Shown here: positions 1 to 9,256 of the stretch, piece by piece
How positions within the stretch are numbered: the first letter of the stretch is position 1
How the letters are laid out: each line of letters starts with the position of its first letter
Assembly (NCBI GenBank): GCA_013332095.1
Contig: JABENI010000006.1
Span: 61,130-125,129 of the forward strand
Direction of reading: 5' to 3'
DNA: 64,000 nucleotides
Origin: Candidatus Bathyoplasma sp. NZ
Lineage (GTDB): Bacteria; Bacillota_I; Bacilli_A; MAG-NZ
Program-made: the position numbers and the translations under genes
Notes under the pieces: model-generated
What the model was told of the DNA's origin: nothing
Database searches by the model: none
Seen by the model: the letters and a program-made list of their open reading frames with translations, nothing else

Positions 1-1
1 A

Positions 2-403
2 TGCCAACTATTAGCATTAAATGAAGATTTATATATTGACATAACCGTAAATAAAATATCAAGCTACTACAATAAACTAAAAGAAAGAAAATTAAAAATA
101 TCATCTGAAAATTATTTATCACTTGCTGTACTTGATGGTTTAGTAGAAGATAACAATGTTGTAGTTGATTTAATAGAAAAAATATATTTAGAATTAAAAG
201 AAATTAAAAATTTGAAAATATCAGGTAAACAAGCAATGATAACAGCCGCAATTTTCTTAACTTTTAAAACTTTATCAAAAAAATCAAAAGATAATTCATT
301 TATTGATTCGTTGGTTTTTTATAACATAAACCGTGCAATAAATCAGAGAATTGCAATAATGACAATAGTAACTACAATAATGACAACAGTAGCAATTATT
401 TAA
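2..403 (+). CDS. C-terminal part of a hypothetical protein, cut by the window edge
   Basis: An open frame runs from the window edge to a TAA at 401-403, about 133 residues. It reads upstream of the ATG at 212, so that ATG is probably internal. The visible part is mostly helical and charged (LALNEDLYIDI, KISSENYLSLAVLDGL) and ends in a short hydrophobic tail. The style of the middle part recalls DUF4003-like proteins, but I cannot confirm that. No catalytic motif is visible. The next gene starts 141 bases downstream. Function unknown. Confidence 0.45.
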   Translation, partial: CQLLALNEDLYIDITVNKISSYYNKLKERKLKISSENYLSLAVLDGLVEDNNVVVDLIEKIYLELKEIKNLKISGKQAMITAAIFLTFKTLSKKSKDNSFIDSLVFYNINRAINQRIAIMTIVTTIMTTVAII

Positions 404-544
404 AATATTCTAATCTCATAAACTATACGAGATTTTCTAGCATTAATGATTTTGTTAATGGAAAATGAAATACAGTAATTTTGCTTCATTTAAAGCAAAG
501 ATAACATAGTTTAGAAGAAAATTAACTAACATGAAAGGTTTATT

Positions 545-925
545 ATGAATAAAAAATTAATAATTACAGAATTTTGGAAATCAGTGATTGAGCAAAATGA
601 TCAACATTTGAAGACGTTTTTTTTAGATAATGCAAGAATCAGGTGGCATAACACGAATGAATTATTTTCTTTAGAAGAATATATTATAGCCAATTGTGAA
701 TACCCTGGAAACTGGAAAGGAGAAGTAGAGAGAATAGAAGAATTAGATTCTATGGTAGTTACCGTTACTAGATTAGTTCTTGCTGAAGATGGTACATCAT
801 TTCATGCTACTTCTTTTTTTGAATTTGATGGAGATAAAATAATATCACTTGATGAATACTGGGGAGAAGATGGAGCAGCTCCGCAGTGGAGAATAGATAA
901 AAAAATAGGCAAAGTTATTAAATAA
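545..925 (+). CDS. NTF2-like / SnoaL-fold small protein
   Basis: 126 residues, close to the 110-150 usual for NTF2-like (SnoaL) alpha/beta-barrel proteins. It has the expected order: an N-terminal helix (ITEFWKSVIEQNDQHLKTFF), a strand with a tryptophan and histidine (RIRWHNT), an ELDSMVVTV strand, then HATSFFEFDGDKIISLDEYWG, which matches the family pattern of paired strands ending in a conserved Asp/Glu-Tyr. AAAGG lies 8 bases before the ATG and fixes the start. The fold is used by cyclases, isomerases and accessory proteins, so a fold call does not give a substrate. It stands alone with no operon partner. Confidence 0.75.
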   Translation: MNKKLIITEFWKSVIEQNDQHLKTFFLDNARIRWHNTNELFSLEEYIIANCEYPGNWKGEVERIEELDSMVVTVTRLVLAEDGTSFHATSFFEFDGDKIISLDEYWGEDGAAPQWRIDKKIGKVIK

Positions 926-1026
926 TATATTAACAGTAAATGTATTATAGGATATGAAAATTTCAAACTCCACCTTGATCCTATTTTGATGCAAGGATAG
1001 GGGAACATATGTGTATTTGTCTTAAC

Positions 1027-1255
1027 TTTCTGGACTCAGATTATCCCTTTATAGTATAATAATATTAGGAGTGGTAATATGGCTAAGTTATATGCTCTAA
1101 GCTTTAAAGAAAAAATAGTAAAATTAATACTTGAAGATGGTACATGAAAACATAAATTTGAAAGAAAATGAAATATAGAACGATACATTTAAAATATTGA
1201 ATTCGAAAAGATAAAGAATCAAGTATTTCTTTGGAAAAGTTATACTTAATAGATA
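1027..1255 (+). mobile_element. IS3-family relic, 5' end with start of orfA
   Basis: ATG at 1080 opens MAKLYALSFKEKIVKLI, the helix-turn-helix start of an IS3-family OrfA, then meets a TGA and further stops. The left end (CTGGACTCAGATTATCCC, then TATAGTATAATAATATTAGGA) recurs before the relic at 33.9 kb, so both come from the same element. Only the first part is recognisable. Confidence 0.6.
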
Positions 1256-1955
1256 ATTAGAAGAAAATATTAGTTCAGTTATGGCCAATCCATAACTGGA
1301 TTTTTATAATTTTAGATAGGATACAATAAGTTGGACACCAAATTCGACACGTTAATATTAATTAAATATTGAAAGAAGAAATTATATATCAGAAAAAAAC
1401 ATTTAACAAGCAGATGATAATATTAATCCTAAATCAACTATTAATTTATTAAACTCAAAAATAAAAAACTTTATAGATGAAGAATTAAAAGCTCTATTAA
1501 TAAATTTTCTAACAATAAATAATTTATATTTTAACTTTAATAATGAAAAATATTATACATAATTTAATGTTTTTTATAATTTAGAAATTAACTTTAGATA
1601 GATTTAATAACATAAATATTGAGTAGATGACATGTGCTTTTTAAATACATTATCAAAATATTTATTACATCTAATTACTAAAATTATTAATATAGTTGAA
1701 TTTAAAGATAAAATTTAAGATATGTGCAAATTCAAGAGTTACTATCCAAAAATTCTATGAATTTATTTAGAAAATAAGAATATTGTTGTATAATGTAGAT
1801 AGGTGATTATAACAGCACACAAGAAAGTGCAAATATGATTTAGAATGTTGTGACAGTACAATAAGGGTGTTATCTAAAAGGGGATTTTCGATAATTTTTG
1901 AAATTTAAAAATTTGTATTTAATATATTTCAATAAAAAAGAGGTGCATTTAAAAT
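1256..1955. other. Gene-free stretch
   Basis: About 700 bases with no frame longer than a few dozen codons. Short stretches look like eroded coding sequence. GAGGTG before 1956 is the RBS of the next gene. I see nothing else. Confidence 0.5.
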
Positions 1956-2426
1956 ATGAAGAAAAAATTAATTTTTAGTATCATATTTTTATTTATTTCA
2001 GGATTCATAGTTCATTATGGTGACGATTATCTTGGCAGTAAAGGAATTTTAAGATATTTATTCCCTCAAGAAGAATCAATTATTGAGCATTCTAAATTAT
2101 ATTCAACAGGAATGATCTTCCTTTTAATTCAATCTTTTCTATGCTTAACTGCTTTCTCTAAAAAATTTATTTTCGCTCATTGTATTTCTTTATTTATAAT
2201 GTTAACGCTTAGTATAATTGTATTTTTGATAATAGGAAAAGTGACAAATGAACATAGTTTTACGCGAACACTGGTTGTTTATGGTTTAATTCTCACTATA
2301 AGTCAATTTATTGCGTACCGGATTATTAAAAGTAAAAGAGTAATTAATAATATAGTTATTAAAATATTTTTCTTAACTGCTATAATGACTGCATTTACAA
2401 TATTTTATACTGACTATCCGCTTTAA
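1956..2426 (+). CDS. Hypothetical membrane protein, about five TM segments
   Basis: 156 residues with hydrophobic spans near residues 4-22, 48-68, 72-96, 104-123 and 132-152. The first loop is charged (YGDDYLGSKGILRYLFPQEES). No motif of a known transporter or enzyme family is visible. GAGGTG about 11 bases before the ATG is an acceptable RBS. No lesion is apparent, unlike most neighbours. Family not recognised. Confidence 0.6.
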   Translation: MKKKLIFSIIFLFISGFIVHYGDDYLGSKGILRYLFPQEESIIEHSKLYSTGMIFLLIQSFLCLTAFSKKFIFAHCISLFIMLTLSIIVFLIIGKVTNEHSFTRTLVVYGLILTISQFIAYRIIKSKRVINNIVIKIFFLTAIMTAFTIFYTDYPL

Positions 2427-2880
2427 TAAAAAAAATAACTATTCAGTCAATGCTTATACAGGTCATGGAACAATCACATAATTATTAATTTGAATTATCT
2501 GAAAAACAATAGATTAAAAAATTGATGATTTGATTGCAAAACTTTTAATTGTTTTTTTATAGTAGATATAATTTTTTAATGTATAACACAAGCACTACAA
2601 TTAATCAAAATTTATTATATCTTTGTAGTGCATCCTTTAAAGCGAATTTTTATTTTGATTCTGTTACAAAGAATTAAAATTGATAAATTTCTAAACTAGA
2701 AAAAAATGTTGCTATTGATTTTTTTAAAAAGAATAAAAATATAATTGAGACACATTCTTTTTTTAAAAATATTGAAAATATAGATATTTATCCGATCATT
2801 TTGGCAGAATTGTTAAGTACATCTGTTATGAAAATGACTTAAGTGAAATAGAAATGATTCATAATTTTATTTTATCAAGA
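2427..2880. other. Gene-free stretch with a possible gene tail
   Basis: No intact gene. At about 2740-2900 a broken frame (ETHSFFKNIENIDIYPIILAEL, then after a frame change NDLSEIEMIHNFILSR) looks like the eroded C-terminus of a helical protein upstream of the MFS gene. GCACTACAA and TTGTAGTGC at about 2590-2630 form an inverted repeat with a long loop. Confidence 0.35.
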
Positions 2881-2902
2881 AATGTTAAACAGGGAGAAGA
2901 GA

Positions 2903-4080
2903 ATGTCAAATTATAAAAAATTATTAGTTGCTACAACAATAAGTTCTTTTGGAAGTTGGTTAAATTTAATTGCTATGATTTCATTGATTTATAATATGAC
3001 TGGCTCAGGTATGGCATTAGGGTTTGTTTTTTTAATAAAATTTTTACCTAGAGTTTTAATTTCGTCATTAGTTTCTCCGATTATTGACAAGTATAATAAA
3101 AGAAAAATCTCCATGTACTGCGAATTCATTGCGGGAATTTTAATAATATCAATAGCATTTTTAAGTAATATTTCGATACCTTTAGTTTTTGTATTGTATT
3201 TTTTTCAAAATGGGATTATTTCAATTTTCGCAGCAACAAAAATGGCATTGATTCCAAATTTAATTGATGATGAATCGGACTTCATAAAAGCATCGAGTAC
3301 CCTAAGTATTATCAACAATGTAAAATGCTATCATCTATGGCAATTGGGGGGCTATTATTAGAGAATTTTGGTGCAGTAAACATCATTATATTTGATGGGG
3401 TCACATCTCTTGTAGCTGTGTATTTTCTATTTTTGCTTAATGTACCAAATACAAAAAGTAAGATGTCTGAAAATTATTTTAGTCAACTTAAAATGGGCTT
3501 TACAGAAATACATAATAAGAAAGTTTTGAAAAAAACCGTAGTTATCTCTTCATTAAGAAAAGCAATGTATGGGATTGGAAATATAATTTTTACCCTATAT
3601 ATTTTTGATGTATTAATGCTTACAGAACGTTGGCTAGGATATTCTTATGCCATAGGAGGGTTAGGAGCGATAATTGCCGGTTCAATCCTTAAATCTTTAA
3701 TGAAAAACAAGAAAAAAATAAAAGAAAGTTATTTACTAATTCTCATTTTATTGAATATCTTTATGTTTATCCTAATGTTTAATTCAATAAGCATATTTGC
3801 GTTTATATTCTTTGTTTTTATACATGACTTTTTAGCAACTATTGTTGAAATAGGATTTAGTAATAGTATATTATTAGAGTCAGAGAAAGATAAAGTAGGG
3901 AGAGTAAGCGTATTATTTAGAGCTTGTAAGCAAATGTTCTTTTTGATAAGAATTAGTTTATATACTTTTGTCTTCAATGAAGTATCCTACAGTACTCTGA
4001 CAATATATACTTCCTTTTTGGTAGCAATTTTGATATTAATTTCCTGGTTTGCAATTGGTAAAGAAAGTGACATTGATTAG
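2903..4080 (+). pseudogene. MFS transporter (macrolide-efflux-like), frameshifted
   Basis: Two overlapping frames together encode one twelve-helix major facilitator protein of about 390 residues. The first (to 3361) has the N-terminal helix (TISSFGSWLNLIAMISLIYNM) and the cytoplasmic motif SPIIDKYNKRKISMY, like the 'DRxxRR' loop of MFS drug exporters. The second (from about 3325) continues with GGLLLENFGAVNIIIFDG and the rest of the bundle. The break is in the A run at 3320-3323: one extra A would join IINNVK to MLSSMAIGG. The start is ATG 2903, with AGGGAG six bases upstream, rather than ATG 2882. Similar proteins export macrolides or peptides. As written it cannot make a full protein; a homopolymer sequencing error is possible. 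Confidence 0.75.
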
Positions 4081-4124
4081 GCTGAAATATAATAACAAAC
4101 TGAAAATTTGTCAAAAAGGAAAAT

Positions 4125-4300
4125 GATCCTTGATGAGTGGATGAAATTTACATAAAAGTAAAAAGTAAATGGACACACTTATATAGAGCAGTGGTTCTAA
4201 AGTTACACTGTAGATTTTTTGCTTTTAAAAAAAAGAAATAAAAAAGTAGCAAAGAGATTTTTAAAAGTGTCTTAAAAGAAAATTATAATCAAAAATCCAG
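4125..4300 (+). mobile_element. IS6-family transposase relic
   Basis: Broken frames give DEWMKFT, then SKWTHLYRAV and a lysine-rich stretch with AKRFLKSVLKE. This matches the IS6 core 'DETYIKIKGKWTYLYRAV...KKRFFRNALK' read intact elsewhere in the window (41.2-41.6 kb). Stops interrupt it. It lies just before the truncated flavodoxin-like gene and may mark the event that removed that gene's 5' end. Confidence 0.6.
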
Positions 4301-4357
4301 GGTAATAAATTATCAATTTTACAACAGAATTAATAACTGTGAAGCGGGGAAACAAAC

Positions 4358-5008
4358 ATGACGCTTGAATTTTTAATAAGAATAATAAAAAGTTTAGGTA
4401 TTGAGACAATTTTAATTTATGCATATAATGAAGTAGAAATAGTGTATCAAAAACTAGAAAATATTGAATCAGAAATTTTTTATTTAGGTAATAACAATCT
4501 TGCTGGTTGTTATGGTTGTGGAATATGTAGAAAATTAAAAAATGGGACTTGTGATAGAAATAAAGATGATTTAGTAAATTTGGGTATAGAAAAAATGATT
4601 GAGGCTGATGGAATTGTTTTTGGTTCACCAGTCCATTTTGCGGGTGTAAGTTCTGGAATAAAAGCTTTTCTAGATAGAGCATTTTATGTATCAACTGCTA
4701 ATGGAGGTTTATTTAATCAAAAAGTTGGAGCTGCAGTAGTTGCGGTAAGAAGAGGTGGTGGTACTGCTGCTCTCGAACAATTGAACAAATATATCGCGTA
4801 TGATCAAATGATTCAAATTCATGCTAATTACTGGTCAGCAGTCCACGGTGCAAAATCCGGTGAGATAGAAGAAGATGCTGAAGGATTACAAGTATTAGAT
4901 GTTATAAGTAAAAATATGGTTTATTTGTTAAAAGCGCTTGAATATTCAAAAGGTGAAATTGAAAAGCCTGAAAAAACTAAGAAAATATATACTAACTTTG
5001 TAAGATAA
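4358..5008 (+). CDS. Flavodoxin-like NAD(P)H-dependent oxidoreductase, N-terminally truncated
   Basis: 216 residues of the NADPH-dependent FMN reductase/flavodoxin-fold family (IsfD-like). It keeps the cysteine patch LAGCYGCGICRKLKNGTC, the DGIVFGSPVHFAGVSSGIKAFLDRAF segment that contacts FMN, and KVGAAVVAVRRGGGTAALEQL. The first strand and phosphate-binding loop are missing: in frame, the codons before the ATG read SGETN, the end of a typical 'GSPRxxGNT' loop, preceded by a stop. About 15 residues are therefore lost and FMN binding is doubtful. No clear RBS precedes the ATG. A strong hairpin terminator follows at once. Family call sure; activity doubtful. Confidence 0.7.
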   Translation: MTLEFLIRIIKSLGIETILIYAYNEVEIVYQKLENIESEIFYLGNNNLAGCYGCGICRKLKNGTCDRNKDDLVNLGIEKMIEADGIVFGSPVHFAGVSSGIKAFLDRAFYVSTANGGLFNQKVGAAVVAVRRGGGTAALEQLNKYIAYDQMIQIHANYWSAVHGAKSGEIEEDAEGLQVLDVISKNMVYLLKALEYSKGEIEKPEKTKKIYTNFVR

Positions 5009-5050
5009 AGAATAAACACTAAAAATGTGTTTATTCTTTATCTATTTGTC
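5004..5050. terminator. Strong hairpin terminator
   Basis: A perfect 16-bp stem, GATAAAGAATAAACAC at 5004-5019 and its complement at 5027-5042, with a 7-base loop. It overlaps the stop codon of the flavodoxin-like gene. The T tract after it is weak (TATTTG). Confidence 0.7.
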
Positions 5051-5084
5051 ACAATTAGTTGTCATGGTTTACAAAGCAATGGAT

Positions 5085-5490
5085 TCTAAAAAGAGATTTT
5101 TTAGAAATGCCTTGAAACAGAAATATAATCATAAACTAGAGTAATTAGTACAGTTAAATATCCTTAAGCATAAATTGCAATTAGAGAAATGAAAGAATTA
5201 CAAGATGTTATGCGCATAAACATTAAATATTTAAACAACATGTCAAATTTAGCCACAGAAAAAGAATTACCGAGCAATTGCTTAGTAATTTTTTTAATTC
5301 TTTTTGATCACTCTCCAACATTATAATAAACATTGAAATATTTGCAAGGATAAAGAAAAATAATTAAATACGATATAGACTGTTCACAATGAAATCAAAC
5401 TGATCAAAAATCAGTTATTTTGTATTGCTTAAAAAAAAAGAAATATTTTTTAGTAATAACTCAATTAAATTTATTAAAACTTTGCAACAC
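5085..5490 (+). mobile_element. IS6-family relic (3' part)
   Basis: KKRFFRNALKQKYNHKLE followed after stops by the TAACATTAAATATTTAAACAA region matches the C-terminal half of the IS6 transposase. AACTTTGCAACA at 5477-5488 is the outer terminal repeat. It overlaps in content with the relic at 4.1 kb, so these are two separate copies flanking the flavodoxin-like gene. Confidence 0.6.
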
Positions 5491-5557
5491 TATCATATTT
5501 TCAATAAATAAAGAGATATTATTAGTTTTTTTAATTACCTGGATATCATGTTTTTAA

Positions 5558-5611
5558 ATCTTAATGAAATCTTACGTTTTTAATTATAAAAATTAAAGAT
5601 TTTTGTATTAT
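5558..5611 (+). promoter_or_regulatory. Candidate response-regulator box and promoter of the dehydratase-like operon
   Basis: ATCTTA occurs at 5558 and again at 5569, an 11-base direct repeat of the kind OmpR-class regulators bind. TATTAT at 5606-5611 could be the -10 element, placing the repeats just upstream of the -35 zone. The operon encodes its own OmpR-type regulator, so autoregulation is an inference. Confidence 0.35.
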
Positions 5612-5641
5612 TATAGATAAAACAAGGGAAGAGGTGGTTAG

Positions 5642-6790
5642 ATGATTGAAATATTTAAGGAATTTTTAAAATCATATCAAGAGAAAACAAAATTAGTGAC
5701 AAATCATTTTGAAAATATACTGATAAGGCACATAAATGACTATAACTACAAAGAGGGAGAAATTTGTATTTTTAATACAAATATTTCTAGGGAACTTATC
5801 GAATATAGTGATTTAGTTCCTGTATATATGATTGGTGGATCGCTGGGGTTTAAAAATACTTATGATGATTTATTTCCCAGAGATGTTGATAAGATAGTCC
5901 ATAGTAGTTATTTGTATTTTAAAGAGTATACAAAAAACTACAAGGGAACAGTTAGGGCAGTTATTGTACTTCAAAACGATAGTTATCGAAAACTAGCAGC
6001 ACTTCTTGAGGATGAGGGAATAGAAGTAGTGAAAATTGATTTATTTCAAGTTGATATCACTGATAAATCATATTTAACAAAAATATTAAAAACATTTACT
6101 TGGAATTTAAATAATAATTTCTTTAAAGTTCCAACAAAAAGGCTAACTGTTTTAGTTGAATTTTATAGTCAAGTAAGAAAACTACATGTTGATTTATACG
6201 AGTTACATGCTAAATATGATTGTTTGTCAGCATACGATTATTACTTAATAACATATACCTATTATTTAACTAGGGATATTCAATCATATTTTAAAGAACT
6301 TAAAACTTTAGTAGACAATATTCAAAGAAAAGAATATCAGCAATCTACAATAAAAGTATCATTGTTAGGTTCACCATTGTATTTACCAAATACTAAGATT
6401 ATCGATATCTTTGAATCGTTTAATGTTAAAACATTTATTTCAGAAAATGAACTGAATATTAATTTATATCAATCAATTGATACATCATTTGGTTTAAAAG
6501 CAAAACCTTATGAATATCTTACTAAGATTTATTTCTTTAGTGGTAAAAATCTATTTCTAATTAATAATCAAATATCAAAAGATATTAATACAGAATATTT
6601 TGATGGTCTATTATATATTTCACTTAAAGGACAAGTCACGTATGATTTCAACCACGATAAGTATGAAGAAGCTTATGATGATATTGCTTTATTAAAAATA
6701 GAAACTGATTATTTTAATGAAGATAAAGAACAGTTAAAAATAAGGATTGAAGCATTTGTAGAGATGTTAAGAGAGTTAAAGAAAGGGTGA
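5642..6790 (+). CDS. 2-hydroxyacyl-CoA dehydratase-like subunit lacking cluster cysteines
   Basis: 382 residues, paralogous to the 414-residue protein at 7996. The C-termini align closely (IETDYFNEDKEQLKIRIEAF against IETDYNTEDTEQIKIRLEAF), as do KVSLLGSPLYLPNTKI and RILLTGSPIVFPNYKL. These belong to the HgdB/FldB/double-cubane-protein fold. It has only two cysteines (EICIFN and YDCLSA), none at positions that hold the iron-sulfur cluster in the paralogue, so it probably binds no cluster and may be the structural half of a heterodimer. GGGAAGAGGTGG before the ATG is a strong RBS. First gene of an eight-gene operon; its stop overlaps the next RBS. Confidence 0.7.
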   Translation: MIEIFKEFLKSYQEKTKLVTNHFENILIRHINDYNYKEGEICIFNTNISRELIEYSDLVPVYMIGGSLGFKNTYDDLFPRDVDKIVHSSYLYFKEYTKNYKGTVRAVIVLQNDSYRKLAALLEDEGIEVVKIDLFQVDITDKSYLTKILKTFTWNLNNNFFKVPTKRLTVLVEFYSQVRKLHVDLYELHAKYDCLSAYDYYLITYTYYLTRDIQSYFKELKTLVDNIQRKEYQQSTIKVSLLGSPLYLPNTKIIDIFESFNVKTFISENELNINLYQSIDTSFGLKAKPYEYLTKIYFFSGKNLFLINNQISKDINTEYFDGLLYISLKGQVTYDFNHDKYEEAYDDIALLKIETDYFNEDKEQLKIRIEAFVEMLRELKKG

Positions 6791-6795
6791 TTACT

Positions 6796-7167
6796 ATGAG
6801 CAAATTTATTAGATATGTAATTGAAAATAAAGAAAACATTGGTAAATATGCCAAGAGGTTGATATCCATTTTTATAGTATCAATAATCACCTTAGGTCTT
6901 ATTATCCCTGGTGGAGGAGGAGATGGTAATGGAGAAGGTGGTGGTTTTGTTTCACCTACCTGGCCTGAGGGTTTTGTACCAACATTAGGATTTGATTACG
7001 AAAGTGCAACCTTAAATCCTTCTGGAGGATTACTACAACTAATACTTGTCTTATCAATTGGAATAACAATTATGACCATTGTATCATTTGTAGTTAGAAG
7101 ATTTAAAAGAGATAGGGAAGTAGTAAGTACTAAATTATTAGGAGTTGATGATGATGAAAATAAATAA
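6796..7167 (+). CDS. Small membrane protein with Gly-rich periplasmic loop
   Basis: 123 residues from ATG 6796; AAAGGGTGA overlapping the previous stop is the RBS, so the GTG at 6787 is less likely. Two hydrophobic spans (residues 23-40, LISIFIVSIITLGLIIP, and about 81-100, LLQLILVLSIGITIMTIVSF) flank an outside loop rich in Gly, Pro and aromatics (GGGGDGNGEGGG, SPTWPEGFVPTLGF). The C-tail is basic, then acidic (GVDDDENK). Family not recognised. Between a dehydratase-like subunit and a membrane polyferredoxin, it may anchor or assemble the electron-transfer complex; that is context only. Confidence 0.6.
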   Translation: MSKFIRYVIENKENIGKYAKRLISIFIVSIITLGLIIPGGGGDGNGEGGGFVSPTWPEGFVPTLGFDYESATLNPSGGLLQLILVLSIGITIMTIVSFVVRRFKRDREVVSTKLLGVDDDENK

Positions 7168-7987
7168 AAGGTTCGTAATAAGTGGGATGATATTTTTCTT
7201 CTTAATATACGGAGGTAAATTATTTAATATCAGAATAAAAGATGTTACGCTATTTGTCTTTAATTGTCCTTATAACTTAAGTACAGCGATTGAAGGTTCC
7301 TGCTTATTCTTCACTGAAATATTTGATTCTAATTTAGCAGGAGATATAACAACAGCTTTATTAGTACTTGGTAGTGGGATACTTAGTATTTTAATATTCG
7401 GTAAATTACTTTGTGCTTTTATCTGTCCTTTTGGATTTATCCAAGATGTACTGTATAAGGTTAGAGGATTATTTAGAATTCCTAAAATTGATTTTAATGA
7501 AAAAATTACTACAAGTTTAAATGTTATCAGGTGGTTACTAGTTGTTGTATTCTTTGTAGGAATAGGGTTTTGTACATTCTGTCCTGTAAGATACGTTATA
7601 CCACCTCTAGCAGGGTACCAAACAGAAATTGAAATTGGTTTCTTTATTTCAATATTCGTTATGGGATTATCATTTGTAAATGAAAGATTTTTCTGTAAAG
7701 TTTGCCCACTAGGAACAACTATTGGGTTATTTAATAAAATTTCTCCTTTCAAACTTAAAAAAAATTGTACTGCTTGTACTGAATGTGCAATCTGTTATGA
7801 AAAGTGTCCCATGGATATTAAAGAAATTTATACCGAAAGAGAAACAGCAGATGTGTTTATGAGTAACTGTATTCTCTGTGGTGAATGTGTAAATGTTTGT
7901 CCTGAGGATAATGCCCTTAAAATTACCGCACTGGGAGTACCAGTAATGAAATCTTCTAGAAAGAGATATTATAAAAAAAATAAGTAG
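7151..7987 (+). CDS. NapH/NosR-like membrane polyferredoxin
   Basis: About 278 residues. Membrane spans near residues 6-22, 60-85, 120-145 and 158-175 surround CAFICPFGFIQD and FCKVCPLGT, the paired CxxxCP motifs of NapH/MauN/NosR-type proteins. Two [4Fe-4S] ferredoxin motifs follow: NCTACTECAICYEKCPMD and NCILCGECVNVCPEDNAL. It would carry electrons across or along the membrane to a cytoplasmic acceptor. Three ATGs in a row follow GGAG at 7141-7144; 7151 or 7154 fits the spacing best. It overlaps the previous gene by 17 bases and precedes the cysteine-rich dehydratase-like subunit by 8, which suggests it feeds electrons to this enzyme or its activator. Confidence 0.8.
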   Translation: MMKINKRFVISGMIFFFLIYGGKLFNIRIKDVTLFVFNCPYNLSTAIEGSCLFFTEIFDSNLAGDITTALLVLGSGILSILIFGKLLCAFICPFGFIQDVLYKVRGLFRIPKIDFNEKITTSLNVIRWLLVVVFFVGIGFCTFCPVRYVIPPLAGYQTEIEIGFFISIFVMGLSFVNERFFCKVCPLGTTIGLFNKISPFKLKKNCTACTECAICYEKCPMDIKEIYTERETADVFMSNCILCGECVNVCPEDNALKITALGVPVMKSSRKRYYKKNK

Positions 7988-7995
7988 GTGATAAG

Positions 7996-9240
7996 ATGAA
8001 AGATCAAGCATTCTTAAGAAGGAAAGAGAGATATGTTAGAAACTTTGTTAGGCTTACTAACAAAACCTTAGCTAACTTAGAAGAAATAAGAAATGAAATA
8101 GGGGGAATTGAATTAATATACCAAAAATTAAGCAACTTGTTTGTAGAAAATAAACTCATTACAGATAAACCGATTATTGGAACATTTTGTTATATGATTC
8201 CTGATGAGATTATTATTGCTGCGGGAGGGTTTCCGATTAAATTATGTGGTGGTAATTATATTGCCCAAATAGCAGGAGATGAGATAGCCCCAAGAGATAG
8301 TTGTCCGGTAGTAAAAAGTGCTCTTGGTTCATTTGAAATGGAATTATTATCGATTTACACAGATTGTAAATTGGCAATAGTCCCCATGAGTTGTGATTGT
8401 AAGAAGAAGATGGCGGAAAAGTTAGTTAAATATACTAAAGTATTACCACTTCATATTCCTTCAGTTAAAAATGAGCAAAACTTTAAGCAATTAATACCAT
8501 TGTATAAAGATGCAATTAAGCATATTGAAAATGAAACGGGGAAGAAGATTACCGAAAGCTCTTTAAGGAAAGCTATTAATCTGACTAAATCAATTAATCG
8601 CGAAGCAAGGAAATTAATGGACTTTAAGAAAAAATTAGATACTGTAATAACTGGATCTCAAGCAATGGCGATTGTAAATGCTTATCAGTACATCGATAGG
8701 GAAGAGTATTTAAGCATTTTAAAGACTATTAATAAATCTTTAAAAGTTAAAGTTAAGAAAAAAGAAACAATGAAAAGAAATAAGCCAAGAATTTTATTAA
8801 CTGGTTCACCGATAGTTTTTCCTAATTATAAATTACCGTATTCTATTGAAGAATTAGGAGCAATCATTGTTGCCGATGAAACTTGTGCTGGTGATAGGAT
8901 GTTAAATGATCCTGTACTTGTAATTGATAAGACTTATGAGGGGATGGTTAGGGCACTGGTAGTAAAGTCCATACTTCCTTGTACTTGTCCGACATTTTCC
9001 AGTAATAAAGAAAGAATTTATCGATTAAAACAAATGATTAAAGATTATCAAGTAGATGGAATTTTATACAACGTTTTAAGAGGTTGTATTCCTTATGACT
9101 TTGAACAAAAAGCAGTAGAACAATTATCAAAAGAACTAGAAATACCAATTATTAGTATTGAGACTGATTACAATACTGAAGATACCGAACAAATTAAGAT
9201 TAGACTAGAAGCATTTGTAGAAATGATAAAAATGAAATAA
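7996..9240 (+). CDS. 2-hydroxyacyl-CoA dehydratase D-component / double-cubane-cluster-like protein
   Basis: 414 residues with the family's cysteine pattern: IGTFCYMIPDEIIIAAGG, IKLCGGN, APRDSCPVVKS, TDCKLAIVPMSCDCKKK, ADETCAGDRML, ILPCTCPTFS and LRGCIPYDFEQ. In HgdB-type dehydratases and double-cubane-cluster proteins such cysteines bind [4Fe-4S] or double-cubane [8Fe-9S] clusters, reduced at low potential by an ATP-driven activator, which is the next gene. No acyl-CoA transferase or beta-oxidation gene is nearby, so a reductase-type double-cubane role is at least as likely as acyl-CoA dehydration. RBS TAGGTGATAAG precedes the ATG. It pairs with the cysteine-poor paralogue at 5642. Confidence 0.8.
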   Translation: MKDQAFLRRKERYVRNFVRLTNKTLANLEEIRNEIGGIELIYQKLSNLFVENKLITDKPIIGTFCYMIPDEIIIAAGGFPIKLCGGNYIAQIAGDEIAPRDSCPVVKSALGSFEMELLSIYTDCKLAIVPMSCDCKKKMAEKLVKYTKVLPLHIPSVKNEQNFKQLIPLYKDAIKHIENETGKKITESSLRKAINLTKSINREARKLMDFKKKLDTVITGSQAMAIVNAYQYIDREEYLSILKTINKSLKVKVKKKETMKRNKPRILLTGSPIVFPNYKLPYSIEELGAIIVADETCAGDRMLNDPVLVIDKTYEGMVRALVVKSILPCTCPTFSSNKERIYRLKQMIKDYQVDGILYNVLRGCIPYDFEQKAVEQLSKELEIPIISIETDYNTEDTEQIKIRLEAFVEMIKMK

Positions 9241-9256
9241 TAAAAGGAGTGATATT

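Noticed and set aside
4272..4694. Minus-strand open frame of 140 codons
   Set aside because: Antisense shadow across an IS6 relic and the flavodoxin-like gene; composition is Tyr/His/Leu noise.
7270..7752. Minus-strand frame of 160 codons
   Set aside because: Opposes the polyferredoxin gene, which has clear Fe-S motifs; no RBS.
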